Of a DNA stretch of 64,000 bases, positions 23,538 through 34,333 are shown in pieces. The stretch is from Cycas panzhihuaensis. Lineage: Eukaryota > Cycadophyta. Numbering within the stretch: the first letter of the stretch is position 1; each line of letters starts with the position of its first letter. The position numbers and the translations under genes were made by a program. The DNA is taken from positions 236,599,741-236,663,740 of the forward strand of contig CM041465.1 of NCBI GenBank assembly GCA_023213395.1. Reading direction: 5' to 3'. The notes beneath the pieces are model-generated. The model did not search any database, was not told the origin of the DNA, and saw nothing but the letters and a program-made list of their open reading frames with translations.

Positions 23538-26402
23538 TGGAATCACACCTATGGGGGGGGGGGGGGGGGGTTATCACACTTGGTTTTCACCAAACCAACT
23601 AATAGATGGTTGCAAGGCTAATGATCTATTAGGCAAGTGAAGGAAATAAGGGCAGTATGTACTTGTGAAGGATTGAGAAGGTGATCGATCCTATAGGTGC
23701 AAAACTGGCCTAAAGGTCACACTAGAGTGGCCTAGCTAGAATAAATGAAACAACAACCAAAGGAAAATAGGAGCCTTGAAAGGGAGATTCCCTTAAGGGG
23801 CTACATCTAAGGTGGTCTTAGGAGTATGAGTTGTTAATGGAAATATTTTAATACTTTTGCATGTGGGTTGCTATACAATGTATGTATTGATGAGGTTGTG
23901 TATGTAGAAATGTGTTCTTGTGTGAAGGAAATTTCTTTCAAATAAAGGAAAAGGATAGCATAAACAAAACCATTCGTTCACTCATACATGCATATCCTTG
24001 CTCTCGTTAACTTTCAAATATGAAAGGAAGAGAACCAATAAGGAAGCTATATGTGATGCAGGATGTATGCAAGGGATGCAAGTTTGACTAACCGTATAAC
24101 AAATAGATGTGTAATAAATATGATCCCTATCCCATGCACTTTGTCAAACAAGAAAGCAAGCTAACTAAATGCAAATGATATATGCAAATTCCCTTTCTTT
24201 TCTTTCCCTTTAAGTGATATATGGGGGTAAAAAAAGAAAAGAAGAAGAAAGAGGACTAAAGGAAGCAGGAGGCATACTTGGAGGCTAGGCAGATAAAGGA
24301 GTACTACCCTTTGTCATATTCACTTTCCTCATGCTACTCCCAACTACAGATGGTGTGACAGAGTGGTGCTAGTGAAGGAGGGTAGGAGATTCCTTAATTT
24401 TTCCAAATCCAAAGGAAAATAGAAGAGAAAGAAAGAGTTGTAATAGTAGGATTAAAAAGAAATAACAATAAAAAAAGTAAGAGCATACCTAGATGAGAAT
24501 GTCCTTCTTCCTCTCCACGTGTAGCAAGAAGGGAACCTCCAACCAAGCAACATTTTCTCTTTCTCATGGGGCAACAAGAACATAAGGGATATATGTGCAA
24601 TATATAGGATAATATGATGTAAACTATCTAAGTTAAAAGAAACATTTGCAACACAAGACTAACTCTCAACTCCTTTTTATGCTAACTTGTGAATAATATG
24701 AAAGAGAGGCTTGCAGGAGAAAGGATGAAGTTAGCCTCGAAATGGATAAACCTCCTAGGTCTGTGATACTCCATGCTATCCAAGTACCAAAGTGGCAAAG
24801 TAGAGCAAATGTAGCAAAACCTTGAGATGCAAACAATAGATTATAGGTAAAATTGCATGTGTTGTCAATGTTGTAAGAGTTACGAAGTGCAACTTTTGTA
24901 ATGTCAACCTAGCCTAACACCAAGTGATGGGTAGGGTATAGTTTGGGGCTATAATCCTACTTGCATAAGGTCTACAAAGCCAAGAGCAAGTGCAAAAATG
25001 GGCTACATATGTTGTTACTAGCGGTGACCTCCCTTTGAATAGCCCTTTGGAAGCCCAAGGGAAGCATAAAGGAGGAAGAGGTAGGGAGAGAAGGGGGTTT
25101 CCCTTGAGGAGAAGTCTCACTGGGTACAAAACCTACCTTGGCTCCTTTCACTCTCCTTATAAGCCTCTTCCTCACTGCCTCCTTAGAGAAACTAGGGAAG
25201 AGCTGGAAGGAAACAATGAGCAAATAAGAAAGGGAGGGTTTGCCTCCCATTTACAGTAGTAAAAACTAGAGAAATAAAGTGTTGTAGAAAGTATACCAAT
25301 AACTTTTATAAAATTTAAAAGAGAGAAAGCAAAGTAAAGGATTATGTGTACCTACTATGGGTAGACTAAGGGCTAATCTACCTAGAAAATAAGAGAAGAG
25401 GATAGGCTTTATGGGGTTTATAGGTGAAACCCCAAAGGAGTAGTAAACTAAAGACAAAACTAGAATAACATAGAAGATTTATGCTTAACAGAGTCCTTGG
25501 AGTGCATCCTCCCTTTAGTTAACCACATTCAGGCCTGCTGTTATGGATCTGGAGCTGTAGAGGACTGCTATCAGGTTGGGGAGTTGATGTGTTAGACCTA
25601 TATTATTGTAGGGCATTTCTTTAGAAAGGTCTCACGAGTGAGAGAGAGAGTGTGGAAGAGGAAGAAATGAGGATATTTTTGGGTTTTAAAACCCAACCCT
25701 AGCTCAATCAAGTGATTAGGGTTCAACTTGGGATTGGAATATGCCTTTTCCACATGGCAATTTTGTAATAAATACGAAATTAGAGACAACAGATTTTAAA
25801 AAATAATGTGTGACAGTTGCCCTGCAGTAAACTTCATAGTACCACAAAGTTTGCAGTGGTACTGCGATCTTTATTATGGTGTGGCAGAAACATAAGAAAA
25901 ATGAAGCTTAGGAGCTCTGAAAAAGGGGTACTTCAGGCCTCTAGGGGCATAACATTCTGTCTAGGTGGTAGGGGATAGTCATGGGACCAAAGAAAGCTAT
26001 AGGTAAAATACCAAAGGTGAGAAGCTCCTAAAAAGTTAGTAAATAAGTGAAGAGATACCAACCATGCCTAGGCAAGGTGCTAGAGGTCAAAGTGTGTGAA
26101 TAGGCTATGTGATTGGGTTATGGGGGCCAATTAGTACTTGGGCATAATGTGGAGATGTAGAGGAGGGTTGTGGAGCACCATGGGATGCATATCCCTAGAT
26201 CGTCATAGGATGAAGTGGTATAATACAATATGATCAAGCAACAGATGTATAATAGTCACACAATGAACCAAACAATCATGTAATGCAAAAAAAAAACTTC
26301 AATTTACCTTTCTTAGAATTGACAAAGGCATGGGGTAGAAGTGTACATGTACTTACCTAAGTCAACTTACCTATGTCCATTCCTGGTAGCTAGGAAATAA
26401 CA
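23538..26402 (-). mobile_element. Element B 5' LTR, inverted (2865 bp)
   Basis: On the minus strand this runs from TGTTATTTCCTAGC (26402 leftwards) to GTGATTCCA (23538) and matches the LTRs of A in reverse. Clear examples are 25030-25200 against 5090-5230 (the AGAGGA.TCATAAAGAGTGAGAG neighbourhood) and 26320-26400 against 3860-3960. It is more diverged from A than the LTRs of A are from each other. Together with 2534-3854 it makes one Tat element split by A. Its 3' LTR is not in the window. Confidence 0.88.
23553..23570 (+). repeat. 18-base poly-G run in LTR of element B
   Basis: Eighteen uninterrupted G residues follow ATCACACCTAT, where the LTRs of A have GGGATGG. Slippage expansion is likely. 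It could form a G-quadruplex or be an assembly artefact of uncertain length. Confidence 0.8.
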
Positions 26403-26514
26403 TACAATTCATATTGAATGAGGATTTAGAGAATTACTTTTAGATGTTGAAGATGGTCATCTAAATTCTGATTATAAATAAGAATGTCATAAAAAATAAT
26501 AATGACAAATTTAT
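26403..26514 (-). pseudogene. Element D reverse transcriptase, downstream fragment
   Basis: The minus strand reads FVIIIFYDILIYNQNLDDHL then QHLKVIL, the RT catalytic segment (F.DDILIYS...HL.HL) with the first Asp of the DD pair changed to Tyr. It continues directly from the RT of D at 30405 once element C (26515-30399 plus one TTTAT copy) is removed. It stops at 26403 where the LTR of B begins. The rest of RT, RNase H and integrase should lie left of the window if B is an insertion in D. Confidence 0.82.
26510..26514. repeat. Target-site duplication of element C, left copy (TTTAT)
   Basis: TTTAT before the left LTR matches TTTAT at 30400-30404 after the right LTR. Confidence 0.82.
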
Positions 26515-26843
26515 TGTTACGTATAATATTTTGACTAATATTTAATTAATTAGTCATTATATAGATCCTCCCTTTATGCTCTTGTAACCCTTAAGATTCC
26601 TTTGATTATTATATTATATTTATTTTGATATATATGTAAGTGGCATCTTGGTTTGTATGCTAAGCCACCAAGAGCACACTATTATTGATCTTGAGAGATC
26701 TCACATATATATGAGTATCCTATATATATATATATATGCATATTTTGTATTATAATACAAAAAGTAAAATTCATTTTTATAGTCTATCTTTATATCTTAC
26801 ATTTCTTCTCTCAAGATGTATCACTCTAATATAACATCCAATA
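26515..26843 (+). mobile_element. Element C 5' LTR
   Basis: Direct match to 30074-30399. Shared blocks include TGCTCTTGTAACCCTTAA and ATTCCTTTGATTATTATATT. TATATA-rich runs near 26720 could hold the promoter. Confidence 0.85.
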
Positions 26844-26845
26844 TT

Positions 26846-26855
26846 TGGTATCAGA
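26846..26855 (+). promoter_or_regulatory. Element C primer binding site (initiator tRNA-Met)
   Basis: TGGTATCAGA, two bases after the LTR end, matches the first ten bases of the usual TGGTATCAGAGC primer site. Confidence 0.85.
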
Positions 26856-29396
26856 CGTAGAATGGTTTTTGATCCATTGAGGGACCACCCATTCAATCAT
26901 GGGATTCATTCCTTGAGTAAGAAGTTTCATAGTTAGACTTTTTGTCAAAATCATGTTATTATGTTATATTTTCTTAGTACTTTTTTCATTGTAGTGTGGA
27001 AGATTCACATATAGTAGTAAGTTATATTTTTTATAATGTTGAATATTAAAAGTAGCATGAGAAAATTATAGATTAGAGGATGCATATAGTAGTAAAATTT
27101 TTCAATGTGGAGAATAGCAATGAAGCCTTATAGATCTGGATTTGCAAGGAGATCATACAAAATAGAGGCCCAGAAATGTTATAGTGAGCCATGGGACTGG
27201 TTATTCTAATAGCTCAAGTCCCATTCCAATAGCTTAAACATGGGTTATATTTTTTCTCTTTTAAAAGGGTTGCAATCATGTCAATGTATCTCTTATTTTT
27301 ATCCTATAAGTTATGAGAATTTATTTATATTCTATCAAAGATGCCATCTCTCTATTTTGTATCTGCATATGCTTGGTTAATATTAAAAAGTCTGTGAAAT
27401 CCCTATCTCTATTATTGGCTACATAGTGTTGATTGAAAGTTTAAAATGTGTCCATGTATTTGGGGTGAACTCCTTTGCGAGTATGCAACAATAACTAAAA
27501 TACCCATCTCATTCTATCAAATGAGCAGAGTATATCTAGTCACTATACCATTGTTTATCTTCCCCTCATTACATGCTAGTTTTACCATTTCCTAACATCA
27601 TGATTATATGTAGATCTATCTCCAACCCCACAAGTTCAAGCAATTTAAACCAGTCCATATTAAGAATGTATTGGATAAGCCCTTATATTACATCCGTGAT
27701 TATACATTTTAGATTTTTATTTCTTAAACTAAAATTGGATTATAGAGGATGAGTGGAATAGAAGGGAGTCCATTTAAGAAACCATGCCTTATAATGAAAA
27801 AGGTGTTGGTGAGGTAATAACTTGAAGGAGATAGGGTCGTCACTAGATGTAGCATTAGTAGGCTTAAAATAAAGTATTTGGATCCTTTCCTTTTCCTTGA
27901 AAAATTCTCAGTCTTCCATCTCAGTGGGTATTTAAACCATCCTCATTGAGGCTTTGAGATAGTTACTTATATGTTGAAGGGAGCTTTTAAACATCAAGAC
28001 TTTCTAAGCCATAAAGGTACCATAAGAGTTGTGATCTATAGTGGATGACTATGTTCTAACGAATAATCCATTTTAAAATTCCCATAAGAAAAGGAGAAGC
28101 TTTGGGTCTCAATTCTTACATGTACATAAGAACACCCACAATGTTTCTAGATTTTATACTAAATAGTAGAGATGTTATTCACCAACATATTACAGAGAGT
28201 TGGAATGTATTTGTGCATGTTTTAGAAGGCAAGGGCTACTTCAGAGTTGTTAATTCATTACCCATCATACCTTGACTCCAAACAAATATTAATACCCATC
28301 AAGTTTGTAAGTAGTGCAACTAGGAGAGTGAGAACAAAGAATGCATTTTTTTCATAGTTATGATTGTTATAATGTTTGTCGAACCTATAACATCTCTATG
28401 ATTGTCATAATTATAGTCAACCTACCTCACCCTGAAAAGCTAGAATCCAAAACAAAAGAAGAAAAAGCATCTTTAGAAGGGCATGATAATGAATATAGAC
28501 ATATAAAATTTGAGATAAAGCAACTTACAATGGTTAAGCAAGCATGAAGAAGATAATTGATGAAATTAAATGTCATAATACCATTTGCCTTTTTGTACAG
28601 ACCTAGGGTTGTTGGCATTATGGAATTATAATATATTTTTAATCTAGTTTGAGATACTCTTCCTAAAAAAAATATTTTAAATATTTTTAAAAAATTAATT
28701 AAATTTAAATGTGATTTAAAGTGCAAAAGATATTACTTGTTACTAGACAATTACATGGGACTGACAGAATGACCAAGAGCCCAAATGTTAAATGGGCTAA
28801 ATATCATTTTAAAAGTATTTTTGATTTTTAAGTACCTAGTTGTATTATTTTCTTTATATCTTCTTTATATAGACTCTAATTTTGATACTATTAATTGCAT
28901 TCGAATCCTATTTCATCCCTCTTTAAAATGACTACTCATTTGATACTATTTGAAATTGTTTTGTAAGAGAAAATGTAGTTTAAATTTGAGTAAAAAATTT
29001 TATATATTCAACAAATATTAAAATTGATGCCATGCAAGGCCTTAGAGGCCATGTTTAAGCATTTCATACTAGCATCTTGCATGATGACTACTGTTTAATA
29101 TTATATCACATAAGTCTATTTTAAAAATTAAGCTTAAAATGGCTAAGTTTGGTGATTTTTGGTACTCTTTGAGGTTACCAATAATGATGTAATTATTGAT
29201 TTAGCATGTAAGACCTTAGAAAAGGCATTGCATATGATTGGCTAAGTGTTAAAAGCTAAAACTTCATAAGTTTAAAGAATTTGACATCAAGGTGGAGTCT
29301 TTTGTCAATAATAACAAGTGATAAGAAACTACAAACAATGACTATAAGAGGTAAATATCTTAGTTTAATCACTTTTTAGTGTGAGATTTACTTAAG

Positions 29397-29430
<34 letters not shown>

Positions 29431-29441
29431 ATGTGTGTGTG
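29397..29441. repeat. (TA)n/(TG)n microsatellite
   Basis: An AT dinucleotide run from about 29398 to 29428 is followed by CTATGTGTGTGTGTC. It lies inside element C. Confidence 0.9.
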
Positions 29442-29574
29442 TCTTTTATTAAATTGTGTTATGATTTATGCTACATTAAAAGTTGTTATATAATGTTGGC
29501 CTTGTAGTCTTTGAGGGATCGATGAAATACCCATACTTGTGGTCTTCTTTAGGTATTAAAATCTCTTATATATT

Positions 29575-29760
29575 AGGGTCTTGATTTGTAAGCCCATAGA
29601 GGCCATTATAAGCCCATAGTAGTATGAAAAATCCCATAGTGGTATGTTGAAACCCATAGTAGCATGATTGTAGCCTCTTGAGGCATGATTTAGAGCCCAT
29701 AGTGGAAAATTTGAGGCCATGGTGCCTACTATTATACCTCTAGCCATTAGATGCTAAAAA
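29575..29760. repeat. Short-period minisatellite inside element C
   Basis: About eight degenerate copies of a 20-25 bp unit with core AGCCCATAGTGGYATGA stand in tandem. On the minus strand the units encode repeats such as PLWALNHAS and PLWDFS. Confidence 0.65.
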
Positions 29761-30073
29761 AACTACTTGTATTATCCCATATAAGTAAGAGTTAAGACCT
29801 TTTTCCTACTTGATAGGCCATGTAGGATGATGTATGCCCATAATAGTGCTAAAGAAGAAATTTATTGAACCATATAACCAAAGTGACTACCTATAGAACT
29901 AGTGGTCATAGTGGCTAGTTACCCATGCGATTTAGTAGATGGGGTCATATTCATAGGGATATTAGTAATTTGATCAATATTTTATGTAGTGTAAAGTAGT
30001 TATAATAACAAGAAAATAAAACAACAAAGATAGTAGATATAATAATTAGGAATTAAATATTAAAGGGGAGAAA

Positions 30074-30399
30074 TACTAGGTATAATATTTGGACTAATGT
30101 TTAATTTATTAGTCATTATGTAGATCCCCCTTCCATGCTCTTGTAACCCTTAATATTCCTTTGATTATTATATTATACTCATCTCAATATATATACAAGT
30201 GGAATCTTTGTTTATAGGGAAAACCACCAAGACCACACCATTATTGATCTTAAGAGATCTCACACATATGTGGGTATCCTATATATGTATGTATATTTTG
30301 TATTATAATATAAGAAATAGAGTTTATTTTCATAGTCTATCTTTGTATCTCACATTTCTTCTCTTAAGATGTGGTATCACTCCAATACCATATCTAACA
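30074..30399 (+). mobile_element. Element C 3' LTR
   Basis: Right-hand partner of 26515-26843. It is followed by the TTTAT target duplication at 30400-30404. Confidence 0.85.
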
Positions 30400-30404
30400 T
30401 TTAT

Positions 30405-32030
30405 GAAGATAATGGATAAATATTTTATTCATTAAAGCTTGGATTTTAAGGGTGTTATAAATGTTGGAAGATATAACCTAAAATTCAAAGTGTTTGTAAT
30501 GTATTTTGAAGGTAATTTTGTGATGGTTCTATAAGGTAATATGGGTTTGGTAATATCTAGATTAATGATCTTATTTAAAAAAAATGGTTGCCCTATATAT
30601 TTTATCTAGTATATCATCACTTCGGGGTATGAAAATTTATTTTTGATTATGATGTTGTTAAGTTCTTGATAGTCAATGCAAAGATAAAAGGATCTATTCT
30701 TTTTTCTTACTAGGATAATTGGTATAACATACATGCTTTTACTAAGCTAAATGATGCCCATGTCTATTAATTCATTATATTCTCAATTTTATTTAAAAAA
30801 AAAAAAAATTCTATAAGATTAAATGCTAATGGGATCATATGATAATCTTTGTTCGATAGCATAATGAAAGCCATAGTATAGGATAGAAGTGGCTAGAAAG
30901 GGGGCAAATATAGCTTGCTATTTATTAAGAAGGTTTTACATAAGAGGATGAATAGTTGTTAAAGGTTGAATATTATTAATATAGATAATATAGCTAATAC
31001 TATTATTTAAATACTTGCACATTTAATTATGTGATATAAGTTGATTGGGAGGTGATTAGATCCCATATAATTTATGCATTTAGGCCATCTAATCCTGATC
31101 TAAGATGAATAGATTGATAGGAGAATTATTCATGCTACAAGTACCATGTATTTGGACCCATTAGACCCTAAGGATGATTTCACATCCTCTTATAGATAGG
31201 GCATAAAAATCATATATGAGATTATTAGCATCAATTTGAAGATAAAGTATTTTTATTAAGTGTAAGGTTTGATGACTTGATAAGGAGTAGGTAAATCCAA
31301 TTTTTGATACAATGTATAGGTTTAATTATTGAGCTAAGGATATATTAATGAAATTTAATAATGTGTCACCATTGATCAAAATTAACATAGGTGTTTTTCA
31401 AAGGGTGCCTTTACATAGAGTGGCTTTAGATAAGATGTGGAAGAAACTATTGATAGGGATACTTTAATCTAGGGAGTAGGTAGGGAAGATTTATTAGGGG
31501 AATCATCCTTAAGTTCTAATTTGATTTTGACTTATAAATCATCTTTAAGGTTAGGGTTAATATTAAAAATCATGCACCTTGCTTTATACACCCTTGTATA
31601 CCTAGGGCCTCATTTTTCTAAGTACTTAACAAAGAGGCTAGCCTTTAGTCTATGATCAACTTCTACTAATAAAATGTGAACTGGTCCTAAAGAGGGGTCT
31701 ACTATTGGTTATTATACTTCTTCTCATTAAGGATATTAATGTTATTAATCAAAATAACAAGGATGTTGATACTATAAAGAGTCTCTCTTAAAAGTGGATG
31801 AGCATTCTATAATAAATTTTATTTCAATTACTCTTACTATGGAGATGGTATCCTTTAAATTGTATAAGGTAGTATCTTTAAGCACATCTAAATATGCTAT
31901 TTGAGACCTAAAATATAAATATTAATAAGAGTTCAACTATCAAGTTATTGAGAGACTTAGTTCTGTAATGCCTAAGTCTCATCTATGTATACTTCTACTA
32001 ACGTTATTTGTCTTACTTTAGTAAGTTAAC
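30405..32030 (-). pseudogene. Element D gag-pol: capsid end, zinc knuckle, protease, RT (chromovirus-like gypsy)
   Basis: Read right to left. The gag C-terminal part is at about 32025-31780 (KVRQITLVEVYIDET, LINIYILGLK, matching LRQ..SV.EY.EEF and I..F..GLK). A worn zinc-knuckle-like segment lies at about 31640-31545. The protease C-terminal half is at about 31290-31080 (LQIDANNLIYDFYALSIRGC, EIILRV.W, matching DFYVLPLGGCDIVLGVQWL). RT is at 30790-30405 (ELIDMGII, VIPIILVRKKNRSF, LCIDYQELNNIIIKNKF, then LMNKIFIHYLHK at the element C junction). The FYVLPLGGCD wording and initiator tRNA-Met primer site fit chromoviruses, not Tat. Stops are abundant and it is not functional. Confidence 0.83.
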
Positions 32031-33846
32031 TAAAGAAAGAGTGGTTTTATGTGTTATCATACTACTGAAAGAAACTCTTGGAGAATAGGTCCCATGTTTG
32101 GTTGATTAAATTATCTTATTTTCACCATTGGAACTAATGATATGCTTTTCCATCTAAATGGATTAAGATAGATGTCAATTATTCTATTACTAACATGGGA
32201 TTCAAGGCAAATATAACTCCATCTTACTAATCTGGCTTTGGGAAGAATCTCTATTGAGATCAAGGATAAAAGTTAATATGATGATTTTGTAATGGGTATG
32301 TTGTTGTTGTGTAGTGAATGGTGGTGGTAGAAGGGGTCCTAAGTTATTAGAGGTGGATGGACCTAGGGTTGGAATATGATAATTATATTATATCCACTAA
32401 AATATTCTATCCAAATTTTGATAAAAAAGGTCATGTTTTTAGCTGAATAAGTCTTACTTTTGGGTGAAATCCTTAACCTACTAATCTAAACTTATGAGGC
32501 CCTTATTTAATGCATCAATATTGTCTTATATTTCTTATAATTGAACCTTAAGTACTTGAATGTACTCTACCTATGTGGGTGCATATATACAAAATTTATT
32601 ATTGTGAATAGAAGAAAGGATTTAAAGGAAAAGGGGGTAGACAAGAAGAGGGGTATTTACAAAGAGGGGAGAGATGACAAATAGAATGAGATTTTAAGAA
32701 GTTAGGGACTAATAAAGATGGATAAAAGAAAAGGGAGGGGGGGTGGAGAGTGTTTATAGTTTGTTAACCCCTAAAAATACACAATAATATCACCAAAAGC
32801 ACTAAGGCAAGTGTGAAGAGCTCACCAAAATGGCATAGGTGGGATTTAAGGGTGAAAATTAAGTGGTAGGGACTATGAGGTGTTCTATATGTCATGATAC
32901 CTTAAAAATAATAGTTAAAATTATCTTAGTGGAAAATGACCAACATGACACAAAAATTGAAATAAGACTTATAAATTTATAAGGTAATATTATAGTCATG
33001 GACTTGATCCTTTTTCTCCTTTTTTCTTCTTCAAGAGGTGGATGTTAGATTAAAAGCTTAGGTATAAGATTTAAAATTTTGCTAAAGGTTTAGGAAATAT
33101 ATTTATAATTACTTTGATAATGGTTCTCTAATACAAGTTAGTGTTATCATTCTATCAATGCTATAAGATTTACTATTATTATTGTGATAGAGAATTGTGT
33201 GGTTTAATATTGTTACTTGTGATGCAGGTGTTTTACATATTCAATAGCTTTATAGAAGCATAGTAGTCTTAATAGTCTTGCATTGGGTTTGCTTGGCCTA
33301 ATCTCTCAAGACACAGACTATAAAGGAAATTCATACCTATAACCATGCTAGTCATGTTAGGGCATTTATGAGGAGTGACTTCCTGATACTAACTACTAAT
33401 TGGTATATACTATAGAGGATATGTGATTGACAACTTTCCTACTTTAGGTAAGTAGAGTAACCTATAAAGGGGTCCTCTAATATACCTAAATATATATGGA
33501 GGCTTAATCCTTTAGTTAGGTTCTATTTAAGGCTCATATAAGTAGTGTTATCTACTTCATTTTATATACAAGTGTATACCCATATATACTTGGCTAAAAA
33601 TGATAGATCTTAATGATTTTTAAAGACCCCTAGTATAGGACCTTTACTTACAAATAGGGGATAAGAGAGGGATGGAACTTATTACTTGCTTATAGCTCAT
33701 TGCATAATTTTTAGAAAATAATAATATTAGAGAAAATAAAAGATAAAAACAAGAGAGGGTTTTCAAAATTTTAGCGAAGGAAAAAAAAGTCCCAAAATTT
33801 TTTGTTTTTGCTATTAATCTACTTCTTTAGGTGGATTCATAACTTA
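32031..33846 (-). pseudogene. Element D 5' gag region and leader, strongly decayed
   Basis: By position this should hold the N-terminal gag and the leader of D. I can see no clear domain in it. It includes purine-rich tracts near 32630-32750 and an A-rich stretch near 33720-33800. Confidence 0.4.
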
Positions 33847-33858
33847 ACTTTGATACCA
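33847..33858 (-). promoter_or_regulatory. Element D primer binding site
   Basis: The minus strand reads TGGTATCAAAGT, ten of twelve matches to the initiator tRNA-Met site TGGTATCAGAGC. It lies about 1.8 kb upstream of the gag domain of D, in the right orientation. Confidence 0.65.
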
Positions 33859-33859
33859 C

Positions 33860-34057
33860 TTAGAATGAGCTTACACTAATATTTCTCTAAACTTAATAAC
33901 ATGAATAAGATACTTGAATAATATTGCGATACTTTATAATAATATTGAAAATGGATTATAAAGAAGAGCTCATAAAATTACTAAAGAACACTAGAAGTGA
34001 ACTGAAAGGGGTATTAAAGTATAACCTATTTAGAAATGATAATACTCAATAACCTTC
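33860..34057 (-). mobile_element. Part of probable element D 5' LTR
   Basis: Sequence directly upstream of the primer site of D on the minus strand must be its LTR end. The other LTR edge was not located; it lies beyond the TRIM at 34058. Confidence 0.45.
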
Positions 34058-34328
34058 TATTGGACTATGTCTAGTTCACTTTCCAAGGAGTCCTCTTCCC
34101 AAATCACCTATGGGATTTTGGTGCAATGGTAAGTCATAAGTGGTATCAGAGCCCAGGTTTAAGGTTTAACCCTATGCATACATCAGATAAAGCCCCTTTC
34201 CCTATAGGGGTCCAAAGTACCCCCAATTAGTGGTGATGGTAGGCAAGTGTTGGACTATGGTTGGTTCACTTGCCAAGGAGTCCTCTCCCTAAATCACCTA
34301 TACAATTTTAATGAAATGGTAAGTCACA
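34058..34328 (+). mobile_element. TRIM-type miniature LTR retrotransposon, 271 bp, 81-bp LTRs
   Basis: Two direct repeats of exactly 81 bp (34058-34138 and 34248-34328) start TATTGGAC/TGTTGGAC and end GTCATA/GTCACA. The 109-bp interior opens with a perfect initiator tRNA-Met primer site, TGGTATCAGAGC (34141-34152). A 5-bp duplication CCTTC flanks the element (34053-34057 and 34329-34333). There is no coding capacity. These traits define TRIM/SMART elements, which are moved by the proteins of larger elements. A strong polypurine tract is lacking before the right LTR (GGTGATGGTAGGCAAG). No 5S rRNA-like sequence is seen, so it is not a Cassandra element. Confidence 0.88.
34141..34152 (+). promoter_or_regulatory. 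TRIM primer binding site (initiator tRNA-Met)
   Basis: TGGTATCAGAGC, the complete canonical site, three bases after the left 81-bp LTR. Confidence 0.9.
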
Positions 34329-34333
34329 CCTTC

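Larger units (their letters stand above)
26856..30073 (+). other. Element C interior, no recognised coding domain
   Basis: AT-rich sequence with stops in all frames. The longest candidate, 28341-28547 plus strand, gives a Lys/Glu-rich peptide (KTKEEKASLEGHDNEYRH) without family resemblance; it may be a gag remnant or chance. A (TA)n then (TG)n run lies at 29397-29441. A degenerate minisatellite lies at 29575-29760. Confidence 0.5.
26515..30399 (+). mobile_element. Element C: 3.9-kb LTR retrotransposon, probably non-autonomous
   Basis: The two LTRs are 26515-26843 (329 bp) and 30074-30399 (326 bp). A primer site for initiator tRNA-Met follows the left LTR, a short purine tract (AAAGGGGAGAAA, 30062-30073) precedes the right one, and there is a 5-bp target duplication. 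The 3.2-kb interior holds no recognisable gag, protease, RT or integrase on either strand. It therefore looks like a parasite of an autonomous copia or gypsy element. The left LTR begins TGTTACG and ends CCAATA; the right one ends CTAACA. Confidence 0.83.

Noticed and set aside
27840-28200. Possible captured host-gene fragment on the minus strand in element C
   Set aside because: Short peptides without stops exist, but no family pattern could be recognised.
30405-33858. Endogenous pararetrovirus
   Set aside because: Gag, protease and RT wording, plus the adjacent LTR primer site, fit a chromovirus-like gypsy element. No movement protein was seen.
34058-34328. Cassandra-type element (LTR with 5S rRNA)
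   Set aside because: I see no 5S-like promoter or RNA sequence in the 81-bp LTRs.
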